Positions 10,851 through 23,169 of a stretch of 64,000 nt of DNA are shown one piece after another (positions within the stretch are counted from its first letter, which is position 1; every line of letters begins with the position of its first letter). This DNA comes from Corbicula japonica. Lineage: Eukaryota; Mollusca; Bivalvia; Venerida; Cyrenidae. Position numbers and translations under genes: made by a program. The stretch is taken from assembly GCA_038501625.1 (NCBI GenBank), contig JAZAYU010000009.1, positions 2,852,001 to 2,916,000 on the forward strand, given 5' to 3'. Below the pieces are notes generated by a model. That model did no database searches. It was given only the letters and a program-made list of their open reading frames with translations, and was not told where the DNA came from.

Positions 10851-12660
10851 AACTAATTTTTGAAGATGATAACTCAGGTTTCACCATTATTTAGTTATTC
10901 CCCTTTTAAATGCAATTTAGATGACACATGTGTTCTGTGGTGTAGTATTGAAATCAACTTAAATAAAATATTTTTATTATATATCATTAAACATAGGCCC
11001 ACATTTCAACTTTTTCCATGCAGGCGACACATGTGTTCCGCAGAACACAACATTCTAGTTACACAATCTTTGATATGTCATCTGTTTTAATGAATATATG
11101 TTTAAAGTTGTACTTCTTTGAATTAATTTATAACTGATCAACTAGTAAAAAGTAATTTTGTAGTACATGTAAATTGCAATACAACTTTAATTACATCTTT
11201 TTATCATGTGATAAAACTTAGGCCCACATTTCATCTTTATGGAAGCAGGCGTCCCAATGTGTTCAGTGTAACACTAAATTCTAGTTTTCAGTACAGTTTA
11301 TTTTAATCATATTTGACATTTGCAACGTGTTTTTGTGAAATGTAGCAGCTTATTATATGAGGCACTAATAGGAAAAAATGTGGAATGTGATCCGATGGTT
11401 GCTTCATAAAGGTGAACATTAACTCTGTATTCTGCTGGTCTGTGCTGGAGGGATAGGTAACATAGTGATCGCTTTGTCTGTCAGTTATCAGTCTGGTTTA
11501 TGAAGCACATCTTACCACCCTTAGTGTAAACTCCCTTCTCAAAGTAAAATAGCCTTAATATCGTTGTTGTTCAAGCTAAGGGTCTCCGGCTCTCTTTGGG
11601 GTTTTGATATTGAGTTAAATATTCAGCAGAATAGTAAAGAAAAACAAGCTGATTATTGCAGGATTACAGTGATCAAAACCTTTTGAACTCTGACCTGGTC
11701 AAAACATTTCTTCTTATGGGGTACCCTCTGTTTAGCTCTTTTTGAGTGGTATCTGCTGGTTTCATTAAAATCTGTAAAAAACAGTGAAATAAAGTTTTGC
11801 CTCCATGGGTCTTCTACGTCTGGCCCCTGGTTGAGCGCAACTCAGTATGTACACTTCACTACAATTTTGATCCATCCCAAACATTGGTCTGCATACTTCT
11901 AGTTTCTGAACAACAGAACTTAGCAAATCTCAAAACTTCCCACCACTGTGTTCAATATCCATGGGCATAGCTCAAAAAGGACATACTGGTGATCATTGTA
12001 GGAGTTTATTGGCAAAAAATTGTCTATACTGTCGGCAGTGTTTCAACCCAGAACCAAGGCCACACCTCAAAAGTCCATGTTATAAAAAAAGTATATTAGT
12101 TAAATGGTAAAACTTCCTTGAAAAACTTGTTTAATGGGAATTTCTATCCATCCTGTCCAATCATTTAAACCAAACTGAAGGCAAGTGGCCAAAACAAGGT
12201 GTCCTACACCTTTTGCCATTTTTTGGGGCTGAACATTTGACTAAAGTTTCATGAAATTTCTTCTAGGGGTTTGGTAGTTATGGATCAAATGAAATCTGCA
12301 CAAATGGAAGGACAAAATACATTGTTCAAATCTTCAAACACCACTGGAGACCTTGAGCTGGCCAGGTTGGAACATTGGTTCTGCATGTCGTGTTGATGGG
12401 GTGAACATTTCACTAAAGTTTCTTAAAATTCATCCCAGGGGTTCAGAAGATATAAACCAGACACGAAATACCTTGAGCCGGCCACATCGGAACATGGGTT
12501 CTGAACATCGTCTTGATGGGAAGAGCTTTAGACTAGTTTCATGAAATTCCTTCAAGGAGTTGAAAAGTTATGGATGGGACATTAAATGTACACGCACTGA
12601 TGGAAGGACAGACAGACAGATGAAGACCATTCCTATATCCCCCTCCCACGGTGTTTGATA
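10850..12660. repeat. Degenerate dispersed repeats, no gene
   Basis: Two copies of a 'TAGGCCCACATTTCA...GCAGGCG' motif lie near 10993 and 11219. From about 12190 a degenerate array uses the phrase 'GAACATTT-ACTAAAGTTTC' (near 12232 and 12402, with a decayed copy near 12525). It ends in a GGACAGACAGACAGATG tract near 12606 followed by CCTATATCCCCCTCCCA. I see no splice-consistent coding exon. Confidence 0.55.
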
Positions 12661-13860
12661 AATGAAGGGACATTAGCTGTACTTTTTTCAAGGCTTAAAA
12701 GCACACAAAATGTTGCTTTTACTTTTGAATTTTAACAGTAAGCAAACTGCACTTAAAAATTTATGTTTTTACATTGTTCAAAATTATTGTGCTTACATTT
12801 ATCTGGAAATGGCCCTGACTGACCAAGAGCAAAAAAGTTCAAGGAAGAGTAAATATGTTAAAACAAGACATGTCGGCAACCAATGTAGCATCCTAAATAA
12901 TTAAGGGAGGGAACTCATGAACACTTGTAGTAAATTATTTTAGAGTTGCATCTCTTACAATACAAATTAAACAGTAATAACTGCCACAACATTTTTTGTG
13001 TTCACTTAATATTACTTGCAAATTAATAAAAACTCAAAATAATACATAGAATTCTGATTTTAATAACCCAAAATATTATAATGTGATCTTGGAGACCCTA
13101 CACAGTGGTTTAATGAGGGGTCATAAACCTCTGAAACATAATGAAACCACTTCATACTATATGTTGCTTTTATGGGATTGAAATTAATATGTACACACAT
13201 TTATCTGAAATTTGTGGTTATACTTTGATAGTCAATTCTTAAAACGCTTTTAAGTCAGAGATTTAGTGTTAATTAATTTTTTCATGTGTATTAGAATATT
13301 GTTTAGTGAGAATGAAGTGAGGAAAGGTAAAAACTGCCAATATAAATTATTACAAGGGTACAATTCTTCATTGGCTGACACAATAAGAATTTTTCCCTAA
13401 AATCATTTTCTAAATACTGAGTGTAGATAACACATTATTCATTTTATAATATTTTTGTTTGGCCCAAACAAAAAAGATACTGCTAACCTTAGCTCTTAAG
13501 TTGTGAACTATTTACAGAAGAATAAATGATGTTGTCTCAAAAAATAAAAAGAGCTGTTAGATGAGATTGAATGGTTGACTATTTCAATCATATCCTTGGA
13601 ATCAAGATATCATTAGAAATGATGAATGCTCCCCGAAGTATATGCTGGTCGATGACAATGCCCCTGTATCTGTATCTGTTTAGGTGTCTGTTATAGTTAT
13701 TACATTATACTTTGGGCAAGAGCAATGAAAATAGGGAATAGTTAAAAGTTGTGCAGCGTTCAACCAAAATCTATCTGTCAACTCTGTGCCTTGTATACTT
13801 TTAGAGTTGCCAACTGGAAAAAAAATAAACATAACAACAAGAAATAAATAATGAAGTTAT
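12661..13860. other. Intergenic, nothing recognised
   Basis: AT-rich sequence between two repeat fields. Short open frames are unlike any family I know. No structured repeat was seen. Confidence 0.4.
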
Positions 13861-13879
13861 GGATTAACATGATATTGCT

Positions 13880-14970
13880 TCAAGGTCATGCTATGACCTT
13901 GACCTTCAAGGTACCAACCCAAATGTTGCCCAACATGTCGCCTCAATATGGTGATCATTTCTGTGAAACAATTTTTAAATCAAACTATAAATAATAGAGT
14001 TATGGACAGGACATGCTTTTGCTTCAAAGTACAATGTAATGATGTGACCTTGACCTTCAAGGTACCGACCCAAATGTTTCGCATGAAATGTCATCTTATT
14101 ATGGTGATAATTTCAGTGAAATAATTTTACAATCTGACTTGACCTTGACCTTCAAGGTAGTGACCCAAATGTTGTGTGCAACACGTCCTGTCATTGTAGT
14201 GATTGTTTCTGTGAAATTTTTAAGTCCGAATTCAAATAAAAAAAGTTATGGGCTGGACATGAACTTTGGTAGAAGGTCATGCAGTGACCTTGACCTTCAA
14301 GGTAGTGACCCTAATGTTGGGCGCAACATGTCCTCTCATTATGGTGATCATTTCTGTGTAATATTTAAAATCTGACTTTAAATAAAAAAGTTATGGGCCG
14401 GACACGATTTTGCTTCAAGGTCATGCTATGACATTGACCTTCAAGGTAGCGACCTAAATATTGCGCGCGACACGTTGTCTCATTGTAGTGATCATTTCTG
14501 TTTAATTATTTTAAAAGCAGACTTCAAATAAAGAAGTTATTGGCCAGACACCATTATGCTTCAAGGTAATGCTGTGACCTTGACCTTCAAGGTAGTGACC
14601 TAAATGTGGGGCGCGACACGTTGTCTCATTATGATGATCATTTCTGTAAAATAATTTTAAAATCTGACTTGAAATAAAAAAGTTATGGGCCTGACATGTT
14701 TTTATTTTAAGGTCAAGCTGTGACCTTGACCTTCAAGGTAGGGACCTAAATGTTGCGCCTGATATGTCGTCTCATTGTAGTGATCATTTCTGTGAAATAA
14801 TTTAAAAATCTGACTTAAAACAAAGAAGTTATGGGCCAGACACAATTTTGCTTCAAGGTCATGCTGTGACCTTGACCTTTAAGATAGCGACCGAAATTTT
14901 GCACGCGACACTCGTCTCATTATGGTGATCATTTCTGTAAAATAATTTTAAAATCTGACTTCAAATAAAG
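13880..14970. repeat. Tandem array, ~145 bp unit, with nuclear-receptor-like half sites
   Basis: About eight units carry the block TGACCTTGACCTTCAAGGTA. It occurs near 13893, 14046, 14139, 14286, 14432, 14576, 14721 and 14867, a spacing of about 145-153 except one shortened unit. Many units also have CAAGGTCATGCTGTGACCTT, where AGGTCA and TGACCT face each other. Other unit words are ATGGTGATCATTTCTGTGAA and AAATCTGACTT. There is no coding potential. TGACCTTGA is the reverse complement of TCAAGGTCA, the extended half site of ERR and NR5A receptors. Confidence 0.9.
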
Positions 14971-15640
14971 GTGTGTCTATGGGGGAAAGGGTTAATCTTT
15001 ACAAGGATGCTAGGTAATATTTGTTGTACATTTTATATTCAATAAAAAGTACAACAAATAATGCCAAACATCATTGTAAAATGAAGAATAATATATACAA
15101 ATTAATTGAGGGAAGAAAAAGTGAAAAAGGGGAAGCACTAAAAAAATATTTTTGGAAGAGGTAGACAACTTGTCAGTTATTGATGTCAGTAAATAATTGT
15201 AAAATTTATGAAAAAGTCCCTAGATTAACTAGAAGGGTCAATCCTTTAATTTGCAACATATTCTAAGTTAAAAAGGGGCATATAGGTGTTAGATATTTTT
15301 TAAAAAGTTTAAAATGTTTAGTAGCTTATGAAAGTGAAAAATGAATAAATTGATTAATTATTTTTTATATTTATTGAATCACACAATTTGTAGAATCTGA
15401 TTTAAAATTTATAACTGGCAAAGTCAGTTAAAAGATTTTCCCTCTAATTCACAAGATTTATAAACCATGGCTGATGTAGATGTTAGCAGTTGTATATACA
15501 ATTTAAGTCTGTGCCCATGTAAGATCAAATAAAAAGTAGAAGCATATTTCAAGTGATTCTGCAATATCAGGTGTTTTCTTATCTAAGGCTTAATATTTCA
15601 AAGCAAGTTATGACCCTGTAGAGTTGGATGCAAGATTTTT
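14971..15640. other. Intergenic, nothing recognised
   Basis: AT-rich sequence following the 145-bp array. I see no gene and no clear repeat. Confidence 0.4.
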
Positions 15641-15790
15641 AGAAAGGAGGTTAGTTTGGAGCAGTTTTAGATTTTTGACATGATAATTTCCAACTCTCTG
15701 GCCAAATCTCCATGAAAATAAAATATTGTTGGCCAACATGGGTTTGCGTAATCCTACTGAACCCCCTCTGGTTCAGCACCTGCCCTGGTT
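15610..15790 (-). repeat. Dispersed repeat F, copy 1
   Basis: The reverse strand reads GGTTCAGTAGG, then GGAAATTATCATGTC, then AAACTGCTCCAAAC and ATCTTGCATCCAACTC. The same order of words occurs on the plus strand at about 43395-43545 (GGTTCAGTGGG, GGAAATTATCATGTA, GACTGCTCCAAAC, ATCTTGCATCCGACCC). A piece of it may also occur near 34205-34250. It is a dispersed repeat of unknown class; the open frames over it are incidental. Confidence 0.65.
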
Positions 15791-16012
15791 TGGTCGTCTC
15801 TGTCTTCTCAACTGCATAGTGCTTTTTTTTATCAGTATCAACTCTTAAAGCACTAAGCAAGCTTTTGTCAAATTTCTGACCATGGTAGACCCCAATCATG
15901 ATCAACATTTCTGTAGTCTAATGTAGTCAAACTTAATAAATTTAGTTTACACAATTTTTGTTGTATTATGAACAAAAAGTGGATGGCTCAAATTGTAAGA
16001 AAGTAATGTTTG

Positions 16013-16234
16013 TTACCCCTTTCCTCCATATATGCCTTTATCTTGATGGCGAACAGTGTAGATCCAGATCGGCCTGCACATCCATGAAGTCTGATCAAGG
16101 TCTACACTGTTTGCTTTTAAATTAAATTCATTTTTGAGCAGAAGCAAACAGTCTAGATCCTGATCAGATGGCATAAATGTGAAGACTAATCTAGATCTAC
16201 ACTGTTCACACATGTGATTAAATGGGAAAGGGTT
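16013..16234. mobile_element. Family B piggyBac-like MITE, copy B2
   Basis: It begins CCCCTTTCCTCCATATAT and ends AATGGGAAAGGG. The interior has the paired GTAGATCCAGATC and GATCTACACTGTT blocks that mark this family. The flanking TTAA is decayed. Confidence 0.75.
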
Positions 16235-16541
16235 TCTTCAATTCCGTGAATAAAAGGAGACAACCAAAATTTAAATTTCGCTATAAATGGAGATGTAAGA
16301 AAAGCACTGTGCTAGCATTTCCCCCCAAAATTCTCCAAAATTGAAATCAAGAACCCTGATGATTATCTCTTCATAAGACTATTTATCTTGTTGATTGGAT
16401 ACCTCACTTGACACAACACATCATTTTTCATGACCAAATGATCAAGTTTTACATCAAGTGAAGAAATGTTCAATAATTGTTTAATAACAATATGTTAAAT
16501 AATTGTTTAGTAACTGGAACTAGATGGGTGTTCAGTTGCAT

Positions 16542-17174
16542 ACTTGTGTCGCCCTCTGGTACTTTGTCTTAACCCTTTCCTGTATAGATACGCATTTTTA
16601 CGCATGTGCACCAGTGTAGATCCAGATCAGCCGGCACATCTGTGCCGTCTGATCAGGATCTGCATTGGTCACATTTTGGTCAGAAATAACCTAATGATTA
16701 AAAAAGCGAACAGTTTAGATCCTGATCAGATGGCACGGATGTGCCGGCTGATCTGGATCTAAACTGTTCGCCCTAGCAATTAAGGTATGTATGTACAGGA
16801 AAGGGTTAATAAATAAATCAAGTTCAAAAAGGGGCATTACTCCATCAAATATGACCTTAATATCATGACCATGTTGTCATAACCAATATAATTTTCAAAA
16901 GTTTGATGAAGAAATATTAAGAAATGGCAAAGTTATAGCAAACATTGAGTTTTCATGACAACATTCCAGTAAAAAAGGGGGCCATAACTTGACAACATGT
17001 GGCCTTCACCACAGAAAAGAATTTGGCATCACAACTGTATTGTCATAAGCAATATTGTTTGAAAGTTTGATGAAGAAGTACTAAGAAATGGCGAATTTAT
17101 AGCTAATGTTAAGTTTTCATGACAGACAAAGCATTATTTATGTATTGACTTTTTTTTCGAAAGGGCGACACAAG
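16542..17174. mobile_element. TIR element with CTTGTGTCGCCCT ends, hosting a family B insertion
   Basis: The left end CTTGTGTCGCCCT (about 16543-16555) is the inverse of AGGGCGACACAAG at 17162-17174. The right part contains two degenerate direct units with GTTTGATGAAGAA-TA-TAAGAAATGGC near 16902 and 17058. MITE B3 sits inside it. Superfamily not identified; no clear target duplication. Confidence 0.55.
16573..16805. mobile_element. Family B piggyBac-like MITE, copy B3 (intact)
   Basis: An intact member with TTAA on both sides (16569-16572 and 16806-16809). The ends are CCCTTTCCTGTATAGATA and its inverse TACAGGAAAGGG. The interior pairs GTAGATCCAGATCAGCC with GGCTGATCTGGATCTA and GATCAGGATCTGCA with TAGATCCTGATCAG, so it can fold extensively. 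TTAA flanks and ends starting CCC are the hallmark of piggyBac-type transposition. Confidence 0.85.
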
Positions 17175-17179
17175 AAAGA

Positions 17180-17838
17180 AGAAAAAAAGAAGGAAAGAGA
17201 AGTGAAGGAAATTGGTGGAGATGATACTTCAGGGGCATTGGTGAACAAAAGAATAAATTAGGAATATATTTCTTCAATAAAATTGAATATGGAGTTTCTG
17301 AAGATCTCATCAGTTGAATCCAGGTGTTCTGATCTCACCTGCATCTTGAACCTATCAGATTTTATTGTTAATATCAAAACATTGTGTTAATAAATTAAGC
17401 TCAGTTTATAGTTTCTTAGCTATCTAAATCTTATTTGTGATGATGTAAACCTCTAATTTTTGCTGTAACAGCCTCTCGGAGTACTTCAGCTGTAACAACA
17501 CTACAGATTTTTCATCCACACAACAACAACAAGTCTTTTTTTTCAACAGATTTATTGGTGGAGTTTCATTTTAATATCACATACTGCTAATTGCAGGAAA
17601 ATTAAACAGAACCTTTGAAATAGTGAATTTACAAAATGCAACAAATGAATTTACTATTTGGTCAAATAAACAATGCACCATATAATTCCAGGAATAAATA
17701 GCCTGCAGTGTGGTGGTTATTATTGAGAGATAGAACAATTCTGTAAAAGTTCAACCTTTAAGTGCTAAGCAAGGCATTGGTCACATGTTCAACCAGTTTG
17801 GATACTGTGCATTAGGGTCTGCACCGTTCTCCTATCAC
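17180..17838. other. Intergenic, nothing recognised
   Basis: A purine-rich tract (AAGAAAGAAGAAAAAAAG) occurs at about 17175-17215. The rest is AT-rich without a recognisable gene. Confidence 0.4.
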
Positions 17839-17842
17839 TTAA

Positions 17843-18081
17843 CCCATAACTCTATAAATACATAAAAAGGTTTTATTGCATGAGCGACTAGCGTAGATCC
17901 AGATCTGCTGGCACATCAGTGTGTTCTGATTAGGATCTGCACTGTTCACTTCTTGGTCAGAAATATCCTAATGAATCTTAAGTTGCACTGTAGATCCTGA
18001 TCAGATGGCACAGATTTGCCAGCTGATCTGGATCTACACTGTTTACCCATGCCATAAATGTCATATCTCTGAAGTAAAGGG
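17843..18081. mobile_element. Family B piggyBac-like MITE, copy B4
   Basis: Flanked by TTAA at 17839-17842 and 18082-18085. The ends are CCCATAACTCTATAAATA and GAAGTAAAGGG. The interior GTAGATCCAGATCTGC and GCTGATCTGGATCTAC blocks match the other copies. Confidence 0.8.
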
Positions 18082-18085
18082 TTAA

Positions 18086-19660
18086 TCAATTTTGTTAGTA
18101 AAATTTGGTAAAAAAAAGCCAAAAACAATCAATTGACTCGCTTTAGTTTAACTGAACACTTTTTTTCCCTCCACACTCATATTCCTAGAAAAGTTTTCTG
18201 GTAAAATAAAATTTAAACTGGAAATAACTACTCTATGGCACAACACTTTGACTATCCTTTGACTATTCTAAAATATTCTAATAAAATATCAAAATATTTA
18301 TTATACATTTCTTCTTTTTTTACTCTAATTATCATGTGTTATTTAACATATTATTGTGTGTTCTGTTATGATATTTACAAGTACAACAATAGTACAACAC
18401 TGTCTTGCATCACAACACATTTAGTTTATTTTCCTTTAACAATAATACAAAGGAGTATATATTTGTTCAGTAATAGAATTTTCTACCTGAAGGTACAGCT
18501 GTAATTAAGTTATCAAAATTTAAGGCCTTTAAATATAATTGGGCCTTAAGGCTATTTTACAAGTTTTGATTAGATGTGAAAAAAGAGACTCATTTTCACA
18601 AGTATAAAAGGATAATTTTATAGTTTTAAATTATTTAAAAAAAAAGATTCATTATTCATGTGAAGTGGTCCATAAAACAGTCAATTCTCTGTGTTTAATA
18701 CAACTCCTACGATAACATACCTGTACTATCAAATCTATGAATTTGTAACTGAATAAACAATAAGAAAAGGGTATTAAAACACAAGACTATTCCTGTTGCC
18801 TGACAGATCAACAAAGAACTCCCCAACTTTTACTATTTATAGCACATTATTTATTGTTCATTAGCACAATTTTAGCAAGGGTATAGTCCCCAGTGTCAAT
18901 GGCCCAAGTGTTTGATGTTAATATATTTAGTCATGGGTAAACGGAATACAAACCACATTTTGTTTAATCAAGCAGTAGTCTTGACAGGATACTACCCACG
19001 TTAGCGTGATCTTTGGGCTTGAAATTAAATACTTACAGCAAGTGACTAATAAACTATTGGAATGTAATAACCTAGACATTAAACCATCAGTCAACCACAA
19101 TGGCTGAATCAATATAACCCACTATGTCATGCTTATATTAATCAAGGAGGCAGGAAAAGGGTTTATTATTAATGCATCATATGAAATGGTAAAAAGCTGA
19201 CATAGTCTTAAATTGCCTGATTTAATGTTGTTAAAAACACACCTAACTTGCAAATGGGAGTGCACAGGTGTTGAATTGTGCATATTATTATGTGAAATAA
19301 AGTTAAGACAGATTGGAATTTTTATCAATGGAATGTTGTCCCCATGTAAGAATCAACGAATCCATCTTGTCCATTTACTGTAAAATGTTTTGGTTAAATT
19401 CTTGCACATTTTCACAGTAAAGATGTGCAAACCCAAACCCCAGCAAAATGTTACTCTGGATAGCTCTTCTTTTAAGAACAATACAAGTTTAAGGAAAAAT
19501 GCTTTGAGAATTAAATGACACCACAGTACATAATAAAAATCTTTTGCAGAAAGAGATTTGTCTGTACACTGAAAGACTTCCAACATGAGACAAAATATGG
19601 CATTATATACAATGTTCAATGCATAAAACCTGTACATGGCAGATGCCAAATCCACTGATC
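18086..19660. other. Intergenic, nothing recognised
   Basis: AT-rich sequence with no gene that I can support. Open frames here show no family resemblance. Confidence 0.4.
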
Positions 19661-19662
19661 AA

Positions 19663-19893
19663 CCCTTTACTCCATAGATACATGCTTATTGCTCGGGCAA
19701 ACAGTGTAGATCAAGATCAGCCAGCACATCATGCCATCTGGTCAGGATCAAAACTGTTAGCTATTAGATAGAATAGGTTATTTTTGACCAAGATGCGACC
19801 AAGGCAGATCCTGATCAGACAGCATGGATGCCCGCTGATCTGGATCTACACTGGTTGCACATGTGTAAAAACACATATATATGGAGTTAAGGG
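19663..19893. mobile_element. Family B piggyBac-like MITE, copy B5
   Basis: It begins CCCTTTACTCCATAGATA and ends ATATATGGAGTTAAGGG, with the usual GTAGATCAAGATCAGCC and CTGATCTGGATCTACA interior blocks. The flanks are TCAA on the left and no clean TTAA on the right, so it is an older copy. Confidence 0.75.
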
Positions 19894-20276
19894 AATATAG
19901 AATGAATTTGTCTAAATGTAGTGTAGGACAAAACATCCCCTGGACAACACTTCTGCCTATTTTGGTATAGGTGGACAGAACCCCTGGGCATGCTCACTCC
20001 TCCTTGTGTTTCTTCGCATGGTGGACATAACACCCATTAGTGAATTTTGCTTGATGGACAAAAGGCCCATGACCCTAAAGCTAGCAATAAAAATGTACAA
20101 AAATCTAGACAGATAAAAACAAAACAAATGAAATTTAGTTAGTATCAAAATGCACTGATAAAGGTTATGTCTGCCCAGAAAAAAAACAAAACAAAAAATA
20201 TAACAGGGTTTAGTCCAACTACACAAAAATGAGCATGATGATGTGTTTGTAGGGTTTGCTACACACATGATGAATG

Positions 20277-21697
20277 GGGGCCTACCGATAAACACAGTTA
20301 CCTCCCATTGAGAGTGGCTTCCCTTGCTGATTGGGTAGTTCCGGTTTAGTAGCGGTAATAAGCGTAGCGTTAGAAGTGTAGATAAAAAATCTCAAAGTGC
20401 GTTTTGAAGTTAAAATTCATTGTCGACTCAGCAAAAAAGTGAAACAGGCTTATCAGAAATAACCATCATCTTTGTAAATTAATTTTAAGTTAATAACTAA
20501 ATGCAACTTTACCTATTTACTTAACTCATCCTTTTTAATTTTATTTATTCGCTGGCATGGAAATGATAGCTTTTTATGTTTTCAGCCTATCACTATTAAG
20601 TCATACAAAAAATGCTATTTAAGAAAAGCGCCTGGTGTTTTATGACCAAGTTACGTAATCTAATTAGCAAGACATGGTCTTACCAGCTGGAGGTGTGATA
20701 AAGGTCTTTTGAAGTTAAGTTGTAGATTTGTAAGAGGTTGAAAAAGTTGCTTGTGTTGTTTTTAAGAAACTGACTAGGGATTAAATATTTCAATTAATTG
20801 TAACATTGTTGTTTGAGACTCGAGAATTGTTTATTTGATTTTGGCAACTTAAAGTGCTCCGAACTGAGCAAAATAAAATAGCCATCGGGAAAATTTTACA
20901 CAAAAATACATTTATTTAATGAATTAAAATGAATTGTAAAACTAAATAAACTTATATAAAATATAAAATGAAGAGAAAAAAACGTGAAAACATTATTTCA
21001 TGAAACCTTGTTTGAATATATTTTAAATGGTATAAGAATAAGAAAGAACCTTTTTTTAAAAAAGAGCTGTAAATTGAAAAATACGACAATGCGAACATGA
21101 TAAAAATCTTTGAACCAAATAGAATGCATTCAATTTGTAGAAAATGGCTCAATTTCTTTACAATAAAACCCTATTAAATTCCTGCAATTTTTTTTCACGG
21201 GCAGGAAAGAACACGCATTAAAGGGAACGGGTTTTTTTTATTTGCGGGCGTCAAACTTTAACTTATATCATGTGTTATTAGTTTACTACATTTTTCTAAG
21301 GTTTTTGTAACATTTCTTTCTTTCAAATCCGCCTTTTTAAACATAAAAATGCGTATTTTTTACTCTCTACCAGTTAACGAAGGGGTCAAACATAACGATT
21401 TTAAACACAAACCTATCCAACGTAATAAAACGGTTAGACGAGAAATATTATGCGCTGCGCTATAAAAACTTTATATTTTTTCAATCAGTATGTAATAATC
21501 AAATGTTTCTATGAATAACGCTAATCTCTGATCGACCAGACACTATTTAAACGTATTTGAAAGGACCATGGATGACTACTGCATGTCTATTTTAATTGTC
21601 AATCTCAGACAGGAACTACCCAGTAACAGGTGCGCGTTGCAAAGGGAGGTAACTTAGGGCAGAATATTGAGATAACTCTGTATATCGGTAGGACCCC
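20277..21697. mobile_element. TIR element D2, ~1.42 kb, no coding capacity seen
   Basis: The left end GGGGCCTACCGATAAACACA faces the right end TGTATATCGGTAGGACCCC, an inverted match of about 24 bases. Subterminal GGGTAGTTCC (near 20332) also recurs inverted near 21600. Its left interior (20316-20660) is similar to the interior of element D1 at 6440-7110 but lacks the nested MITE. The open frames inside are short and AT-rich; no transposase was recognised. Confidence 0.6.
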
Positions 21698-22610
21698 ATT
21701 ATTCACAAGATTTTTTATTTCCTGAAGACTGAGATCAACATCTGATAATATGTAAAATCTGACATAAATATAACTAATCATAAGAACACATCAGTATCAC
21801 ATAATTTGTAATTATTATAATTGATCCCAAGTCCTACTATCCTGAAATATCCAGTCTCACTTGTATAATAAAAAGCAGGAAAATCTTATATGAATTTAGT
21901 GAATTCTGGAAGATGTCTCTTTCTTAGATAATGCCCATCTAAAAATCCTGGCAAGTATAATGCTATAATTCACAATTCACACATTTAGTTTATTTAACCT
22001 CTATGGTTATTACATCCAGACAATAGCTTTAGCATGTTAAAGGTGCTAATTTCAGTCTGACATTTTGATTAAATAAAGGAACTTTACAAATGTCAATCCT
22101 TTTATGTTATGATTACAAGAACAAAGCTTATCCCTTATTATCACACTGACTTGATAAATTTTCCACATCTACTCTTCAGTGGTAATTTTCCACTTGCACA
22201 TGTTCATGCATCAAAGGAAAATTTGATAAATCAAAGAAATGTCACAGCATTAAACAGTATATAGAGTACAGTTAATCATCTTTATCAGTATTTGAAGGTA
22301 TTATAATGATAAAGGAATTATATATCATTATAAAGTCACTGCAAATCATCCAAAACCCGAATTTTAAATTACTAAAAGAAGACATTTAATCTTAAAACTG
22401 GTATTTGAAATTTACTTTTTTCATTACTTTTTATAATTCAATTTTAAAACTCCTTATGGTTTGTCCTTTCTAGGCATCTAGATCAGTTCATTCTTAATTT
22501 ATAATAATGGTTAGGAAAATGTAATTATATTGGAAAATAAAAGCAAATAGTGGGAGAGCCAAATCTGAGACAGCACAAATATTTTGCACAATTGATCACA
22601 AATGCAGACT
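21698..22610. other. Intergenic, probable 3' flank of the REDD-like gene
   Basis: No coding exon seen. A minus-strand AATAAA (TTTATT at 21989-21994) is one possible, distant polyadenylation signal for the DDIT4-like gene; nothing proves its use. Confidence 0.3.
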
Positions 22611-22611
22611 T

Positions 22612-22694
22612 GTGCCAAAGATCATAAAAATCAAACTGGAGACCAGTCTCAAATCTCAAGACTGGTCTTCAAACTAAGTTTTATGATCTTGGAC
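22612..22694. mobile_element. Family A palindromic MITE, centre-deleted copy A11
   Basis: It starts at about GCCAAAGATCATAAAA and ends TTTTATGATCTTGG, with CTCAAATCTCAAGACTGG in the middle. The usual centre (GATTGGCTGAAATGGCGACC and its inverse) is missing, leaving an ~83 bp remnant. Confidence 0.75.
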
Positions 22695-22733
22695 TCTAAT
22701 TTCCACAGAGTGATGATAACAAATACAATTTAA

Positions 22734-22962
22734 CCCTTTCCTCCATATATTATATATGCACATGCGACCAGTGCAGATCCAGATCAGCAGGCACATCCGT
22801 GCCTCCTGATCATGATCTGCACTAGTCACAATTTGGTCAGAAATAAGCTAATGAATCATAAAGCAAACAGTTTAGATCCTGATCAGACAGCACGGATGTG
22901 CTGGCCTATCTGGATCTAAACAATTTGCCCATGCAATAAAGGTGTATCTATGGCATAAAGGG
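22734..22962. mobile_element. Family B piggyBac-like MITE, copy B6
   Basis: Left flank TTAA at 22730-22733, right flank TTGA. It begins CCCTTTCCTCCATATATT and ends ATGGCATAAAGGG. The interior blocks GCAGATCCAGATCAGC and TAGATCCTGATCAGAC are clear. Confidence 0.8.
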
Positions 22963-23169
22963 TTGAGAAAGAAAGAAGAGAAACTGAACACAACTATCAT
23001 ATTCTTCATGGAATGAAATAGCAGATCACATTGTCTGAATGACAAGATAAATAGAAATTAAAATTTTGCTACATAAATTGAACTGTTCAACATAGTCATC
23101 AATTAAATATACAACTATTTTGCACAAATCCCTAAAAATTGGAAAATGCCTAAGTTTCTATCTACACAT

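Noticed and set aside
13880..14970. CRISPR-like array
   Set aside because: The units are ~145 bases and wholly similar, with no short repeat/unique spacer pattern, and the genome is clearly eukaryotic.
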